This document shows, one piece after another, positions 1-8,961 of a stretch of DNA of 64,000 bases (positions within the stretch are counted from its first letter, which is position 1; every line of letters starts with the position of its first letter). This DNA is from Lachnospiraceae bacterium (lineage in GTDB: Bacteria; Bacillota; Clostridia; Lachnospirales; Lachnospiraceae), in NCBI GenBank assembly GCA_017468395.1, contig JAFUIR010000005.1:1-64000 (forward strand), given 5' to 3'. The notes beneath the pieces are model-generated. The model saw only the letters and a list, made by a program, of their open reading frames with translations. It was not told the origin of the DNA and made no database searches. A program made the position numbers and the translations under genes.

Positions 1-24
1 ACTAATCGGTCGAAGGCTTAACCA
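1..24 (+). rRNA. 23S ribosomal RNA, 3' end (partial)
   Basis: The window opens on ACTAATCGGTCGAAGGCTTA, which matches the conserved last bases of bacterial 23S rRNA. The rest of the gene lies upstream of the window. The mature 3' end is estimated from the usual ...CTTAACC ending and could be off by a few bases. Bases 25-135 are transcribed spacer leading into a tRNA cluster. No 5S rRNA is present there. Confidence 0.8.
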
Positions 25-135
25 GGAAGGACGTTTCGAGATAGAAGCAGAAGTTTCTATGTGAAAGCAAAGCGAGTTATTCCAAAAGGAACTCGGAGTT
101 CAATGTTCGGTTTTGAAGGTATAATCCCTTCATAT

Positions 136-207
136 TCCTCGATAGCTCAATGGTAGAGCACTCGGCTGTTAACCGAGTTGTTGTAGGTTCGAGCCCTACT
201 CGGGGAG
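136..207 (+). tRNA. tRNA-Asn (GTT), copy 1
   Basis: The 72-nt cloverleaf has a TCCTCGA/TCGGGGA acceptor stem, anticodon GTT in a CTGTTAA loop, and a GTAGG/CCTAC T-stem with a TTCGAGC loop. The discriminator is G and no CCA is encoded. The sequence is identical to the copy at 290-361. It is co-transcribed downstream of the 23S rRNA. Confidence 0.95.
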
Positions 208-217
208 TTTAATACTT

Positions 218-289
218 GGCTCCATGGTCAAGCGGTTAAGACATCGCCCTTTCACGGCGGTAACACGGGTTCGATTCCCGTTGGAGTCA
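218..289 (+). tRNA. tRNA-Glu (TTC)
   Basis: The 72-nt cloverleaf has a GGCTCCA/TGGAGTC acceptor stem, anticodon TTC in a CTTTCAC loop, and discriminator A. CCA is not encoded. Its last base directly abuts the first base of the second tRNA-Asn. Confidence 0.95.
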
Positions 290-361
290 TCCTCGATAGC
301 TCAATGGTAGAGCACTCGGCTGTTAACCGAGTTGTTGTAGGTTCGAGCCCTACTCGGGGAG
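290..361 (+). tRNA. tRNA-Asn (GTT), copy 2
   Basis: This is an exact duplicate of the tRNA-Asn at 136-207, with the same acceptor stem, GTT anticodon and G discriminator. It begins with zero spacing after tRNA-Glu, so RNase P and 3' processing must act at a shared junction. Confidence 0.95.
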
Positions 362-364
362 TCT

Positions 365-435
365 GGCGACATAGCCAAGCGGTAAGGCGTGGGTCTGCAA
401 CACCCTGATCACCAGTTCAAATCTGGTTGTCGCCT
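365..435 (+). tRNA. tRNA-Cys (GCA)
   Basis: The 71-nt cloverleaf has a GGCGACA/TGTCGCC acceptor stem, anticodon GCA in a TCTGCAA loop, and discriminator T (U in the tRNA). CCA is not encoded. It is the last gene of the rRNA-tRNA unit, followed by a terminator at 443. Confidence 0.95.
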
Positions 436-442
436 CTGAAAA

Positions 443-468
443 CCTCAAGAATTTCTTGAGGTTTTTTT
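443..468 (+). terminator. Rho-independent terminator of the rRNA-tRNA operon
   Basis: The stem is CCTCAAGA/TCTTGAGG (8 bp) with a 3-nt loop, followed by a run of seven T. It lies 7 nt after tRNA-Cys. Confidence 0.9.
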
Positions 469-547
469 AATTGTTTATGAAGTTGCTGTATTTTCTTTTA
501 GCTTTTATATATAATAATCCCAGGTAAGAAAGGGATTATTTATAAGT

Positions 548-1291
548 ATGAAGAATAATATTGCGATTGTATTAGGTGTACTGTTTGTTTTGTATTTTAT
601 ATGCATAGAATTTTTTACGGGACATGGAACCAATTTCTATTTTATATGGCTCATTATGGGGCTGGGGCTCCTGTTATTTGCTTTTTGCAGTAAAATGGGG
701 ATGTTGGATACATTGCCTTTGTGGATACGCAGAAGTGCTTCGATATTCTTTATATTGGGGATGCTTGTATTTCTGTTTGTGGAAAGTCTGATTATTGGGG
801 GATTTGGCGCAAAAGGAGAAAAGGATTTGGATTATCTGATTGTACTGGGGGCACAGTTAAAAGTCAGCGGTCCAAGCAAAGTTTTACGAATGAGATTAGA
901 TACAGCATATGACTATTTGTTGGAGAATGAGGATACAAAAGTGATAGTTTCCGGCGGTCAGGGAAGTGATGAACCCGATACGGAAGCACAAGGAATGTTT
1001 GATTATTTGGTTAAAAGAGGAATTGAGTCACAGCGGATTATTAAGGAGGATAAATCTACAAACACAACTCAAAATATTTCCTTTAGCAGCCGATACTTAA
1101 ATAAAGAAGAAGATTCTGTCGGAATTGTGACTAATAATTTTCATGTTTATAGGGCGACCGCCATTGCCAGAGCAAATGGATATGCGGATGTATGTGGTGT
1201 TGCGGCACCGGCGGATCCTTTTTTGCAAGCCAATAATATGTTGAGGGAATTTTTCGGCGTGGTAAAAGATTCGGTGTTTGGAAATATGTGA
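548..1291 (+). CDS. YdcF/SanA-type DUF218 membrane protein
   Basis: The protein has 247 aa. Three hydrophobic segments (about residues 5-22, 31-48 and 63-86) are followed by a DUF218 domain from about residue 95. Motifs are YLIVLGAQL, VSGGQGSDEPDTEA, STNTTQN and VTNNFHVYRA, the conserved acidic and Asn/His positions of the family. E. coli relatives (SanA, ElyC, YdcF) affect envelope integrity, but the biochemical activity is not settled. The start is an ATG preceded by an AGAAAGGG-like SD further upstream. It is followed at 72 bp by the Sir2 gene in the same direction. Confidence 0.85.
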   Translation: MKNNIAIVLGVLFVLYFICIEFFTGHGTNFYFIWLIMGLGLLLFAFCSKMGMLDTLPLWIRRSASIFFILGMLVFLFVESLIIGGFGAKGEKDLDYLIVLGAQLKVSGPSKVLRMRLDTAYDYLLENEDTKVIVSGGQGSDEPDTEAQGMFDYLVKRGIESQRIIKEDKSTNTTQNISFSSRYLNKEEDSVGIVTNNFHVYRATAIARANGYADVCGVAAPADPFLQANNMLREFFGVVKDSVFGNM

Positions 1292-1363
1292 TGCCTAATC
1301 TACCGGACAGGAATAGAACAAAACATAGGGGAACCTGAAAAAGAGAAAAATGGAAGAGAAAAA

Positions 1364-2095
1364 ATGGAACAGAAAATGAAAGAGAAAATTTCAAAACTGA
1401 GAGAAATCGTGGAGGACAGCAAAAGTATTGTCTTTTTTGGGGGCGCCGGTGTTTCCACGGAAAGCGGTATTCCCGATTTTAGAAGTGTAGATGGTTTATA
1501 TAATCAGCAGTATGATTATCCGCCTGAAACTATATTGAGCCATACTTTTTACATAAGACGTACCGAGGAATTTTACCGCTTCTACCATAATAAAATGATT
1601 TTTGTGGATGCAAAGCCGGGAAAAGCGCATCTGAAACTGGCGAAATGGGAGCAGGAAGGAAAATTAACAGCAGTAGTTACCCAAAATATTGACGGACTCC
1701 ATCAGGCAGCGGGAAGTAAGAATGTATTTGAACTCCATGGTTCGGTGTTGAGGAATTATTGTGAAAAATGTCACTCGTTTTATGATGTGGATTACATACA
1801 AAGCACAGATGGAGTTCCTTACTGTAACCGATGCGGTGGCAGAATTAAGCCGGATGTGGTATTATATGAAGAAGGGTTGGACAGTAATGTACTTGCAGGT
1901 GCAATTCGCGCAATCAGTGAGGCGGATACTTTGATTATTGGCGGCACTTCTTTGGCGGTATATCCGGCTGCAGGACTGATAGATTATTTCAGAGGCAAAA
2001 ATATAGTGCTTATAAATAAGACCCCTACTGCCAGAGATGAGGTGGCAGATTTGGTGATTCAAGGTAGTATCGGTGAGGTGCTGGATAGTGTCTAG
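1364..2095 (+). CDS. cobB: NAD-dependent protein deacylase, Sir2 family
   Basis: The protein has 243 aa, the usual length for a bacterial sirtuin. It shows the NAD-binding GAGVSTESGIPDFRS motif, TQNIDGLHQAAG, the catalytic His in FELHGS, two zinc CxxC pairs (CEKC and CNRC) and GTSLAVYPAAG near the C-terminus. It should remove acetyl or acyl groups from lysines using NAD+ and release O-acyl-ADP-ribose and nicotinamide, in the cytoplasm. An ATG at 1364 follows a GGAAGAGAAA stretch; a second in-frame Met four codons later is possible. The DUF951 gene follows closely. Confidence 0.93.
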   Translation: MEQKMKEKISKLREIVEDSKSIVFFGGAGVSTESGIPDFRSVDGLYNQQYDYPPETILSHTFYIRRTEEFYRFYHNKMIFVDAKPGKAHLKLAKWEQEGKLTAVVTQNIDGLHQAAGSKNVFELHGSVLRNYCEKCHSFYDVDYIQSTDGVPYCNRCGGRIKPDVVLYEEGLDSNVLAGAIRAISEADTLIIGGTSLAVYPAAGLIDYFRGKNIVLINKTPTARDEVADLVIQGSIGEVLDSV

Positions 2096-2121
2096 AAGAA
2101 AATAGAAAGATGAGAGCAACT

Positions 2122-2304
2122 ATGAACATCAATGTTGGCAATATTTTAAAACTAAAAAAACAACATCCCTGCGGAAGCCATGAATGGGAAGTTTTGCGTG
2201 TGGGAGCAGATTTTAGACTGAAATGTCTGGGGTGTGGCCACCAAATTATGATTGCCAGGAAATTAGTGGAAAAAAATATAAAAGAAATACGCGAAAACTC
2301 TTGA
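2122..2304 (+). CDS. DUF951 domain-containing protein
   Basis: This small protein (60 aa from this start) matches the DUF951 pattern: VGNILKLKKQHPCG, then HEWEVLRVGADFRLKC, then CGHQIMIARKLVEK. Three Cys and a His suggest a small metal-binding or nucleic-acid-binding fold, but the function is unknown. DUF951 genes often sit just before rpsF in Firmicutes, as here. I chose ATG 2122 because the conserved N-terminus begins there and a GAGAG lies about 6 nt upstream; an in-frame ATG at 2110 adds four residues. The rpsF promoter -35 box overlaps its stop codon. Confidence 0.85.
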   Translation: MNINVGNILKLKKQHPCGSHEWEVLRVGADFRLKCLGCGHQIMIARKLVEKNIKEIRENS

Positions 2305-2329
2305 AATTAGCCGAGGTTTGTGTTATCAT
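2301..2329 (+). promoter_or_regulatory. Sigma-A type promoter of rpsF-ssb-rpsR
   Basis: The -35 is TTGAAA (2301-2306), with a 17-bp spacer and a -10 of TATCAT (2324-2329). The -35 overlaps the stop codon of the DUF951 gene. Transcription should begin near 2336, leaving a leader of about 65 nt. Confidence 0.7.
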
Positions 2330-2335
2330 AAATCT

Positions 2336-2395
2336 CCGTGATATATAATTCCTTGCTCCTGATAAGCAGGGGCCAGAGACCAAAAGGAGGTAAAT
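2336..2395 (+). promoter_or_regulatory. rpsF leader with SD-sequestering stem (candidate S6/S18 autoregulatory leader)
   Basis: CTCCT at 2356-2360 is complementary to AGGAG at 2385-2389, the core of the rpsF Shine-Dalgarno. The 24 nt between hold a GC-rich CAGGGGCC segment. S6:S18-binding leaders that repress rpsF are known in many bacteria. Here the pairing is visible, but I cannot confirm the exact protein-binding motif. Confidence 0.4.
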
Positions 2396-2400
2396 GAAGC

Positions 2401-2691
2401 ATGAACAAATATGAATTAGCCGTTGTTGTTAGTGCTAAAATCGAAGACGATGAAAGAGCAGCAGTTGTAGACAAATGCAAGGCTCTGATCGAAAGATTCG
2501 GTGGAACCATCACGAACGTTGATGAATGGGGTAAGAAGAAACTTGCTTACGAAGTTCAGAAAATGAAAGAGGCGTTCTACTACTTCATCCAGTTCGATGC
2601 TGACAGCACTGTACCGGCAGAAATTGAAAGCCGTATCCGTATTATGGACAATGTTGTTAGATATTTAGTAGTTAAACAGGACGAGGCATAA
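2401..2691 (+). CDS. rpsF: 30S ribosomal protein S6
   Basis: The protein has 96 aa, the normal length for S6. The N-terminus MNKYELAVVVSAKIEDDERA and the segment VDEWGKKKLAYEVQKMKEAFYYF are characteristic. S6 dimerises with S18 on the platform of the small subunit. A strong AAAGGAGG SD precedes the ATG. It is the first gene of a three-gene operon with ssb and rpsR, and translation may be controlled by the leader stem upstream. Confidence 0.98.
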   Translation: MNKYELAVVVSAKIEDDERAAVVDKCKALIERFGGTITNVDEWGKKKLAYEVQKMKEAFYYFIQFDADSTVPAEIESRIRIMDNVVRYLVVKQDEA

Positions 2692-2739
2692 GTATATGCC
2701 GGATGAAATTATCTGGCTATACAGAAAGTGAGATAAATA

Positions 2740-3189
2740 ATGAACAAAGTTATTCTTATGGGACGTTTAACCAGAGACCCTGAAGTAAGATATTCTCAGG
2801 GAGAAAATGCATTGGCAATTGCCAGATATACATTGGCTGTAGACCGTAGAAATACCCGTAATAGCGGAGATGATAATACTGCAGATTTTATTAACTGTGT
2901 GGCTTTTGGCCGTTCTGGTGAATTTGCAGAAAAATACTTCCGCAAAGGAACCAAGTTGGTTGTAACAGGCCGTATTCAGACCGGTAGTTATACCAACAAA
3001 GACGGAGTGAGGGTTTACACTACAGAAGTTGTTGTGGAAGACCAGGAATTTGCAGAGAGCAAAAGTTCTTCTTCCAATGATGGCGGATATTCGGGAGGAA
3101 ATTCTTATCAGAGACCGGAACCTTCAGGTGCCGGCGATGGATTTATGAATATTCCGGATGGTATTGACGAGGAATTGCCGTTTAACTAA
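2740..3189 (+). CDS. ssb: Single-stranded DNA-binding protein
   Basis: The protein has 149 aa. An OB-fold covers residues 1-105 (MNKVILMGRLTRDPEVRYS, FINCVAFGRSGEFAEKYFRKG, YTTEVVVEDQEF), followed by a flexible Ser/Gly-rich linker and an acidic tip DGIDEELPFN. The tip normally ends in PF, where it binds partner proteins; here one extra Asn follows the Phe. It binds ssDNA as a tetramer during replication and repair. The position between rpsF and rpsR is classical for Firmicutes and suggests it is the housekeeping SSB. Confidence 0.97.
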   Translation: MNKVILMGRLTRDPEVRYSQGENALAIARYTLAVDRRNTRNSGDDNTADFINCVAFGRSGEFAEKYFRKGTKLVVTGRIQTGSYTNKDGVRVYTTEVVVEDQEFAESKSSSSNDGGYSGGNSYQRPEPSGAGDGFMNIPDGIDEELPFN

Positions 3190-3227
3190 TTAACACATTT
3201 TGATTTTAAAAGAATGGAGGCACTGAC

Positions 3228-3491
3228 ATGGCTTACAATAAAGCAGACAAAGCAGATGCGCCTATGAGAAAAAAAGGCGGACTGCGCAGAAGAAAAAAAG
3301 TTTGTGTATTCTGTGGTAAAGACAACGTAATCGATTACAAAGATACAAATAAACTGAAAAGATACGTTTCTGAGAGAGGAAAAATCCTTCCCAGAAGAAT
3401 CACAGGTAACTGTGCAAAACATCAGAGAGCACTGACTGTTGCAATCAAACGTGCACGTCATATTTCCCTGATGCCTTATGTACAGGATTAA
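3228..3491 (+). CDS. rpsR: 30S ribosomal protein S18
   Basis: The protein has 87 aa. After a basic N-terminus it shows [27 protein letters not shown], then [13 protein letters not shown], giving the four-ligand (CxxC...CxxH) zinc-binding form of S18. It pairs with S6 on the 30S platform. A clear SD (AATGGAGG) precedes the ATG. It is the last gene of the operon, and a strong terminator follows at 3554. Confidence 0.98.
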   Translation: MAYNKADKADAPMRKKGGLRRRKKVCVFCGKDNVIDYKDTNKLKRYVSERGKILPRRITGNCAKHQRALTVAIKRARHISLMPYVQD

Positions 3492-3553
3492 TCCCGTAAT
3501 AATTAAGAATTTAGGGATGTAAATTTGTGTTTTGACACAATTTAAAAGAGCGA

Positions 3554-3590
3554 AAAGACCAATTACCCTTTTGAGTAATTGGTCTTTTTT
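3554..3590 (+). terminator. Terminator after rpsR
   Basis: A perfect 13-bp stem (3554-3566 with 3575-3587) and an 8-nt loop are followed by a T run. The A-rich 5' flank suggests it can also terminate the opposite gene at 3601-4041. Confidence 0.92.
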
Positions 3591-3600
3591 AATCGCATTT

Positions 3601-4041
3601 TTAGTTGTTTAAAGAGGAACCGCATTTCATGCAAAATGCGTAATTATCAGAAACTTCATGACCGCAGTTCGGGCATTTTTTTGCAACTTTCTCGATACTG
3701 TCGGAGACTGTTTGCTGAGAAAGAGAAGGTTCAACGGAAGACTCCGCAGAAGGTTCAGGTGTTACTGCGGGTTGCACCGGCTGTTCGGATTGCACCGGTT
3801 GCTCAGGTTGTACCGGCTGTACTTGAATTGCCGGATTTTGCATCTGATTGAATGCACTACGTTCAATTGTCATAGCGATTCGCTCCAGATAGGCATTGGT
3901 TTTTCGCTGTTCCTGCAATAATTTGTTGATTTTGAAATACCAGCAGGTAAGTTCTCTGAATAAGAAAAATAACCCGATGCTGATTGCAATACCTAATAAG
4001 ATTGCAAGAATTAAAAGAATTAAGACTGTTGTTGAGTTCAT
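3601..4041 (-). CDS. Zinc-ribbon membrane protein, hypothetical
   Basis: The protein has 146 aa. One N-terminal transmembrane segment (about residues 5-29) is followed by a short amphipathic or coiled stretch (residues 35-65). Then comes a low-complexity linker of repeated PVQPEQPVQSEQPVQP units, and a C-terminal zinc ribbon with ligands CPNCG and CMKCG. This TM-linker-zinc-ribbon plan is common in uncharacterised Firmicutes proteins. A good SD (AAAGGAGG) precedes the ATG. It is monocistronic and convergent with rpsR. I assign no specific function. Confidence 0.75.
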   Translation of the reverse strand: MNSTTVLILLILAILLGIAISIGLFFLFRELTCWYFKINKLLQEQRKTNAYLERIAMTIERSAFNQMQNPAIQVQPVQPEQPVQSEQPVQPAVTPEPSAESSVEPSLSQQTVSDSIEKVAKKCPNCGHEVSDNYAFCMKCGSSLNN

Positions 4042-4250
4042 TAGTTTATGTCCTCCTTTGTGTTGTGTTTATATCATATACTATTTTGCGTTTTTATGCA
4101 ATTATTTAGCTGATACTTTATATAGTTTTCTATCATCTGAAAGAAAGTGAAGTGAAAGGGAGATAATTCTTGAAGCATAATGCGAAAGGTTTTATAATAA
4201 CTAGTAGAAAAAAGAATTGATAGGGGGAGTTGTTTTACTTGTAATTCTAC

Positions 4251-4961
4251 TTGGACTGGGAGGATGCGCTGGTTGAGACTTTGCAGGCTGATTTGGTGGC
4301 GCAGGACTTGAAAGAAAAATACATGTATGATGTGAATCTGATTGTATCAGAGGATATGTGCATTGACAGTGATTCTTTTGAGGACTTTAAAACAAGTGTT
4401 TCTGAGTCGGATGAAGAGACAAAGGCAACTTTTGTCAAGAATGCATCTGCTACAACTGATGCAGAAGCAATGCAATACAATGTACTCAGTGAATTGGATA
4501 AGAGAGCAAAGGAAATTCTTGCTGAGATTATTACAGACGAAATGTCCGATTTGCAGAAGGTTAAGGCTATTCATGATTATATGGTAGTCAATTTTGATTA
4601 TGACTATGATAATTATCTTATGAAAACCATTCCTTATTATAGTTACACTCCGCAAGGCGCATTTGAAAATGGTTATATAGTTTGTGCAGGTTATGCAAAA
4701 ACATTTGCATTGTTCTGTAAACATGCAGACATCCGGTGCGAATATGTAGTAGGACTTGGTGGAGAAGGTTTGCATGCATGGAATCAGGTAGAAATTGATG
4801 GAGAATGGTATAACATAGATGTAACCTGGGATGATCCGACGTGGCTTGGAAAAGAATTTGATAATCACATAAGTAATAATTATAATTATTTTCTGTTGTG
4901 CGATGAGCATATGTATGAAAATCACACGGCCTATAATGCAAAAAATATACGAAATTGTTAG
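4251..4961 (+). CDS. Transglutaminase-like protein, frame-disrupted (probable pseudogene of a lipoprotein)
   Basis: The open frame (236 codons) carries a transglutaminase core: KAIHDYMVVNFDYDYD, the nucleophile Cys in VCAGYAKTFALFCK, the His in LHAWNQVEIDGEWYNIDVTWDDP and the Asp in DVTWDD. It has only a TTG at 4251 with no SD. Just upstream, in another frame, TTG 4217 reads a lipoprotein signal peptide ending LLGLGGCAG before a stop at 4274-4276. One base change would fuse this lipobox to the core. The 3' end also seems to shift into the frame of the next ORF. I judge it a decaying surface lipoprotein, or a sequencing error. Confidence 0.55.
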   Translation: MDWEDALVETLQADLVAQDLKEKYMYDVNLIVSEDMCIDSDSFEDFKTSVSESDEETKATFVKNASATTDAEAMQYNVLSELDKRAKEILAEIITDEMSDLQKVKAIHDYMVVNFDYDYDNYLMKTIPYYSYTPQGAFENGYIVCAGYAKTFALFCKHADIRCEYVVGLGGEGLHAWNQVEIDGEWYNIDVTWDDPTWLGKEFDNHISNNYNYFLLCDEHMYENHTAYNAKNIRNC

Positions 4962-5514
4962 GGATGCGTTGGAAAATGGAAAAAACAAATTCAAAATAAC
5001 CGTTTCCGGAAATTTTGAGGGTGAGGTCCGCAAAGCCGTTAAAGAGGGATGTGTAATTGCGGGATATCCTTTGGATACTTTTTCGTGTAATTCTACCAGT
5101 CATCTTGATGGCGGTATTGTGGAATATTGGTTTAAGGTCATCAAGGAACCTGTAGAGAAAGTAGTTATATTTTATAACGAAAAGGATGTAAGGGACTATT
5201 ATGACCAGTGTATTGCAGACGGCTTTTATGGAGAGGAGGCTGTGTATTACAGAGATACATCCATTGATATGGAGAGGATTGTTTGGGATTATTTGCTTAA
5301 TGGCGCAATAGTTGGTTACCATATTGGTGATGAAGTGGCACCCGGATACTATAGGGGTACGGCTCATGTATGGGGAAGAGAATTAACCTCAAATGAAGCC
5401 AGAGATGAAATCTTGAATGTATATTTGGGTAAGATTAATAGTCATGGGCACAGTATAGGTGGCTATTGGGAGGAAGGCTTACTTCTGTTTAATGTTATTT
5501 TCAGGAAAGAATAA
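4936..5514 (+). CDS. Hypothetical ORF, possibly the displaced C-terminal part of the transglutaminase-like gene
   Basis: The frame encodes about 192 aa from ATG 4936; the same frame is open back to an ATG at 4903. There is no SD, and it overlaps the end of the transglutaminase frame in the +1 register. The protein is soluble, with segments such as KIYEIVRDALENGKNKFKI and IVGYHIGDEVAPGYYRGTAH and no motif I recognise. The overlap and missing SD suggest it was once continuous with the preceding reading frame. It ends 14 nt before the next gene's start. Confidence 0.5.
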   Translation: MQKIYEIVRDALENGKNKFKITVSGNFEGEVRKAVKEGCVIAGYPLDTFSCNSTSHLDGGIVEYWFKVIKEPVEKVVIFYNEKDVRDYYDQCIADGFYGEEAVYYRDTSIDMERIVWDYLLNGAIVGYHIGDEVAPGYYRGTAHVWGRELTSNEARDEILNVYLGKINSHGHSIGGYWEEGLLLFNVIFRKE

Positions 5515-5528
5515 AGGAGGTTTTGAAA

Positions 5529-6476
5529 ATGTCAGTGAAATTTCATTTGCCGGGTTTGAGATATAATTATCCTTTAAATATGTTGCTACTCAGTTTGCTT
5601 GAAAAGTATCCTGAGAATTTTAGGGAGGGGGTAGAAATTGCGTCCTTTTTCGGGGAATTTCCTCTTTCTTTATGGAATGGCGGAAGATATAGCCGGGGGG
5701 ATCAATGTGACCCTAATTTTGTAAAGGGCGTAATTAAAAATATTAATTCCCATGGTATTCCTGTGAGATATACATATACAAATCCTACCATTACAGAGAA
5801 AGATTTGGACGACCCGTACTGCAATTTCTGCATGCAGGCAGCGGATAATGGAATGAATGAAGTGCTTGTGGTTTCTCCTATTTTGGAAAAGTATATTAGG
5901 GAAAAATATCCCAGTTTTAAAGTGAACAGCAGTACCTGTAAGGAAATTAGGGATGTAGAGGGACTGAATAAGGAACTGGAGAAAGATTATGCGCTGGTGG
6001 TGCTGGATTACAATTTGAATAATAAATTTGAATTATTGGAACAGATTGAAGATAAAGGCCGCTGTGAAATTTTAATCAATGCATGTTGCACCCCCAATTG
6101 TCAGCGAAGAGGAGCTCACTATAAAGCTATGGCAGAAATGCAGCGTATAGAATTGGCGAACAGGAAATTACCGCCAAACAAGCAGATTCCCGTGCCGCCT
6201 TCGTGGGAGTGTCCTTGCGAGGGAATGAATAATATTTATAATATTCAGAATTTCCCTACCTTTGTATCCCCGCAGGCAATATGGGAAAAATATGTGCCTA
6301 TGGGATTTCAGCATTTTAAAATCGAAGGCAGAACTTCAAATATTTTTCAAATCTTGGATACATATTGTTTTTATTTGTTTAAACCGGAAAAAAAGGATGA
6401 GATGCGTTTTCTTCTTTTAACAAATTTGGAAAATAATAAAATCATACAAGTAAACAAGCCTAAAAAGTATTTGTAA
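5529..6476 (+). CDS. U32-peptidase-like TIM-barrel protein
   Basis: The protein has 315 aa from ATG 5529, which sits 8 nt after a perfect AAAGGAGG; a TTG two codons earlier is less likely. The FKIEGR motif near residue 265 is the signature seen in U32-family proteins. FFGEFPLSLWNGGR near the N-terminus and the Cys-rich segments INACCTPNCQRRG and ECPC resemble the 4Fe-4S ligands of U32/UbiU-type proteins. Those relatives act in RNA or quinone hydroxylation or are called peptidases; the substrate here is unknown. The family call is moderate. Confidence 0.55.
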   Translation: MSVKFHLPGLRYNYPLNMLLLSLLEKYPENFREGVEIASFFGEFPLSLWNGGRYSRGDQCDPNFVKGVIKNINSHGIPVRYTYTNPTITEKDLDDPYCNFCMQAADNGMNEVLVVSPILEKYIREKYPSFKVNSSTCKEIRDVEGLNKELEKDYALVVLDYNLNNKFELLEQIEDKGRCEILINACCTPNCQRRGAHYKAMAEMQRIELANRKLPPNKQIPVPPSWECPCEGMNNIYNIQNFPTFVSPQAIWEKYVPMGFQHFKIEGRTSNIFQILDTYCFYLFKPEKKDEMRFLLLTNLENNKIIQVNKPKKYL

Positions 6477-6483
6477 GGGAAAG

Positions 6484-6501
6484 TGCGCACACGGTTGCGC
6501 A
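6484..6501 (+). promoter_or_regulatory. Inverted repeat TGCGCA-N6-TGCGCA, candidate operator
   Basis: Two TGCGCA palindromes are separated by 6 bp. They lie about 80 bp upstream of the -35 of the galactanase gene and 8 bp after the preceding stop codon. This could be a repressor or activator site. No regulator gene is adjacent. Confidence 0.3.
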
Positions 6502-6564
6502 AAAACTGTGGACTAATGCCTAAAGTGCAAAGAATGAGCAAAAAAATCTTGTTTGATGTGATAA

Positions 6565-6594
6565 TTGACCGGACAAGGCCCAAAAAGTTAAAAT
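6565..6594 (+). promoter_or_regulatory. Promoter of the GH53 gene
   Basis: The -35 is TTGACC (6565-6570), with an 18-bp spacer and a -10 of TAAAAT (6589-6594), 45 bp before the ATG at 6639. Confidence 0.6.
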
Positions 6595-6596
6595 GA

Positions 6597-8654
<2,058 letters not shown>

Positions 8655-8663
8655 AAAGGAAAT

Positions 8664-8697
8664 GGCTGTGTCTTTTTTTCGACACAGCCTATTTTTT
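8664..8697 (+). terminator. Terminator after the GH53 gene
   Basis: The GGCTGTGTC/GACACAGCC stem (9 bp, perfect) with an 8-nt loop is followed by a T-rich tail (ATTTTTTG). Confidence 0.9.
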
Positions 8698-8751
8698 GAC
8701 TGAACAACCCTGTATTCGACAAATTATCGTGTGGCGCAACCAAACATAGTG

Positions 8752-8760
8752 TGGTATAAT
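8752..8760 (+). promoter_or_regulatory. Extended -10 promoter of the structured RNA
   Basis: TGGTATAAT is an extended -10 element (TGN followed by a consensus TATAAT at 8755-8760). No good -35 is visible at 17 bp. The predicted start is near 8767, just before the structured segment. Confidence 0.55.
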
Positions 8761-8766
8761 GTTCGC

Positions 8767-8940
8767 GTAGGCAATGAGCCATGCAAAATCCGGCGAGCAG
8801 AAAATCGCCTGCTTGCAGAGCGATTTGGTGGTGAGACGGATTTTATAGGGCGAAGCCCGCGAGTTTTGGACGAAGTCACAAAACTTGCATGGCGAATATC
8901 TCGCAGGTGCGCGCAGGTATCCTTTGGATGCGAGGGTTTG
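8767..8940 (+). ncRNA. Candidate multi-stem structured RNA upstream of gdpP
   Basis: Nested complementary segments define a junction. P1 is 8778-8786/8885-8893 (9 bp). P2 is 8787-8792/8837-8842. P3 is 8802-8811/8816-8826 with a CUUG tetraloop and one bulged A. P4 is GGGC-GAA-GCCC (8848-8858). P5 is 8862-8871/8875-8885 with a GAA loop and one bulged A. P6 is CTCGCA/TGCGAG (8900-8905/8929-8934). An extended -10 lies just upstream and the gdpP SD just downstream, so it could be an independent RNA, a leader, or a dispersed repeat. I do not recognise a known family. An ORF across it (8731-8943) has no SD and is probably not translated. Confidence 0.5.
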
Positions 8941-8961
8941 TAATAAATACAAGGGGTGTAC

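Noticed and set aside
8731-8943. A 70-codon ORF across the structured element upstream of gdpP
   Set aside because: No SD, and the start lies upstream of the predicted transcription start. The complementary segments explain the conservation better than a protein.
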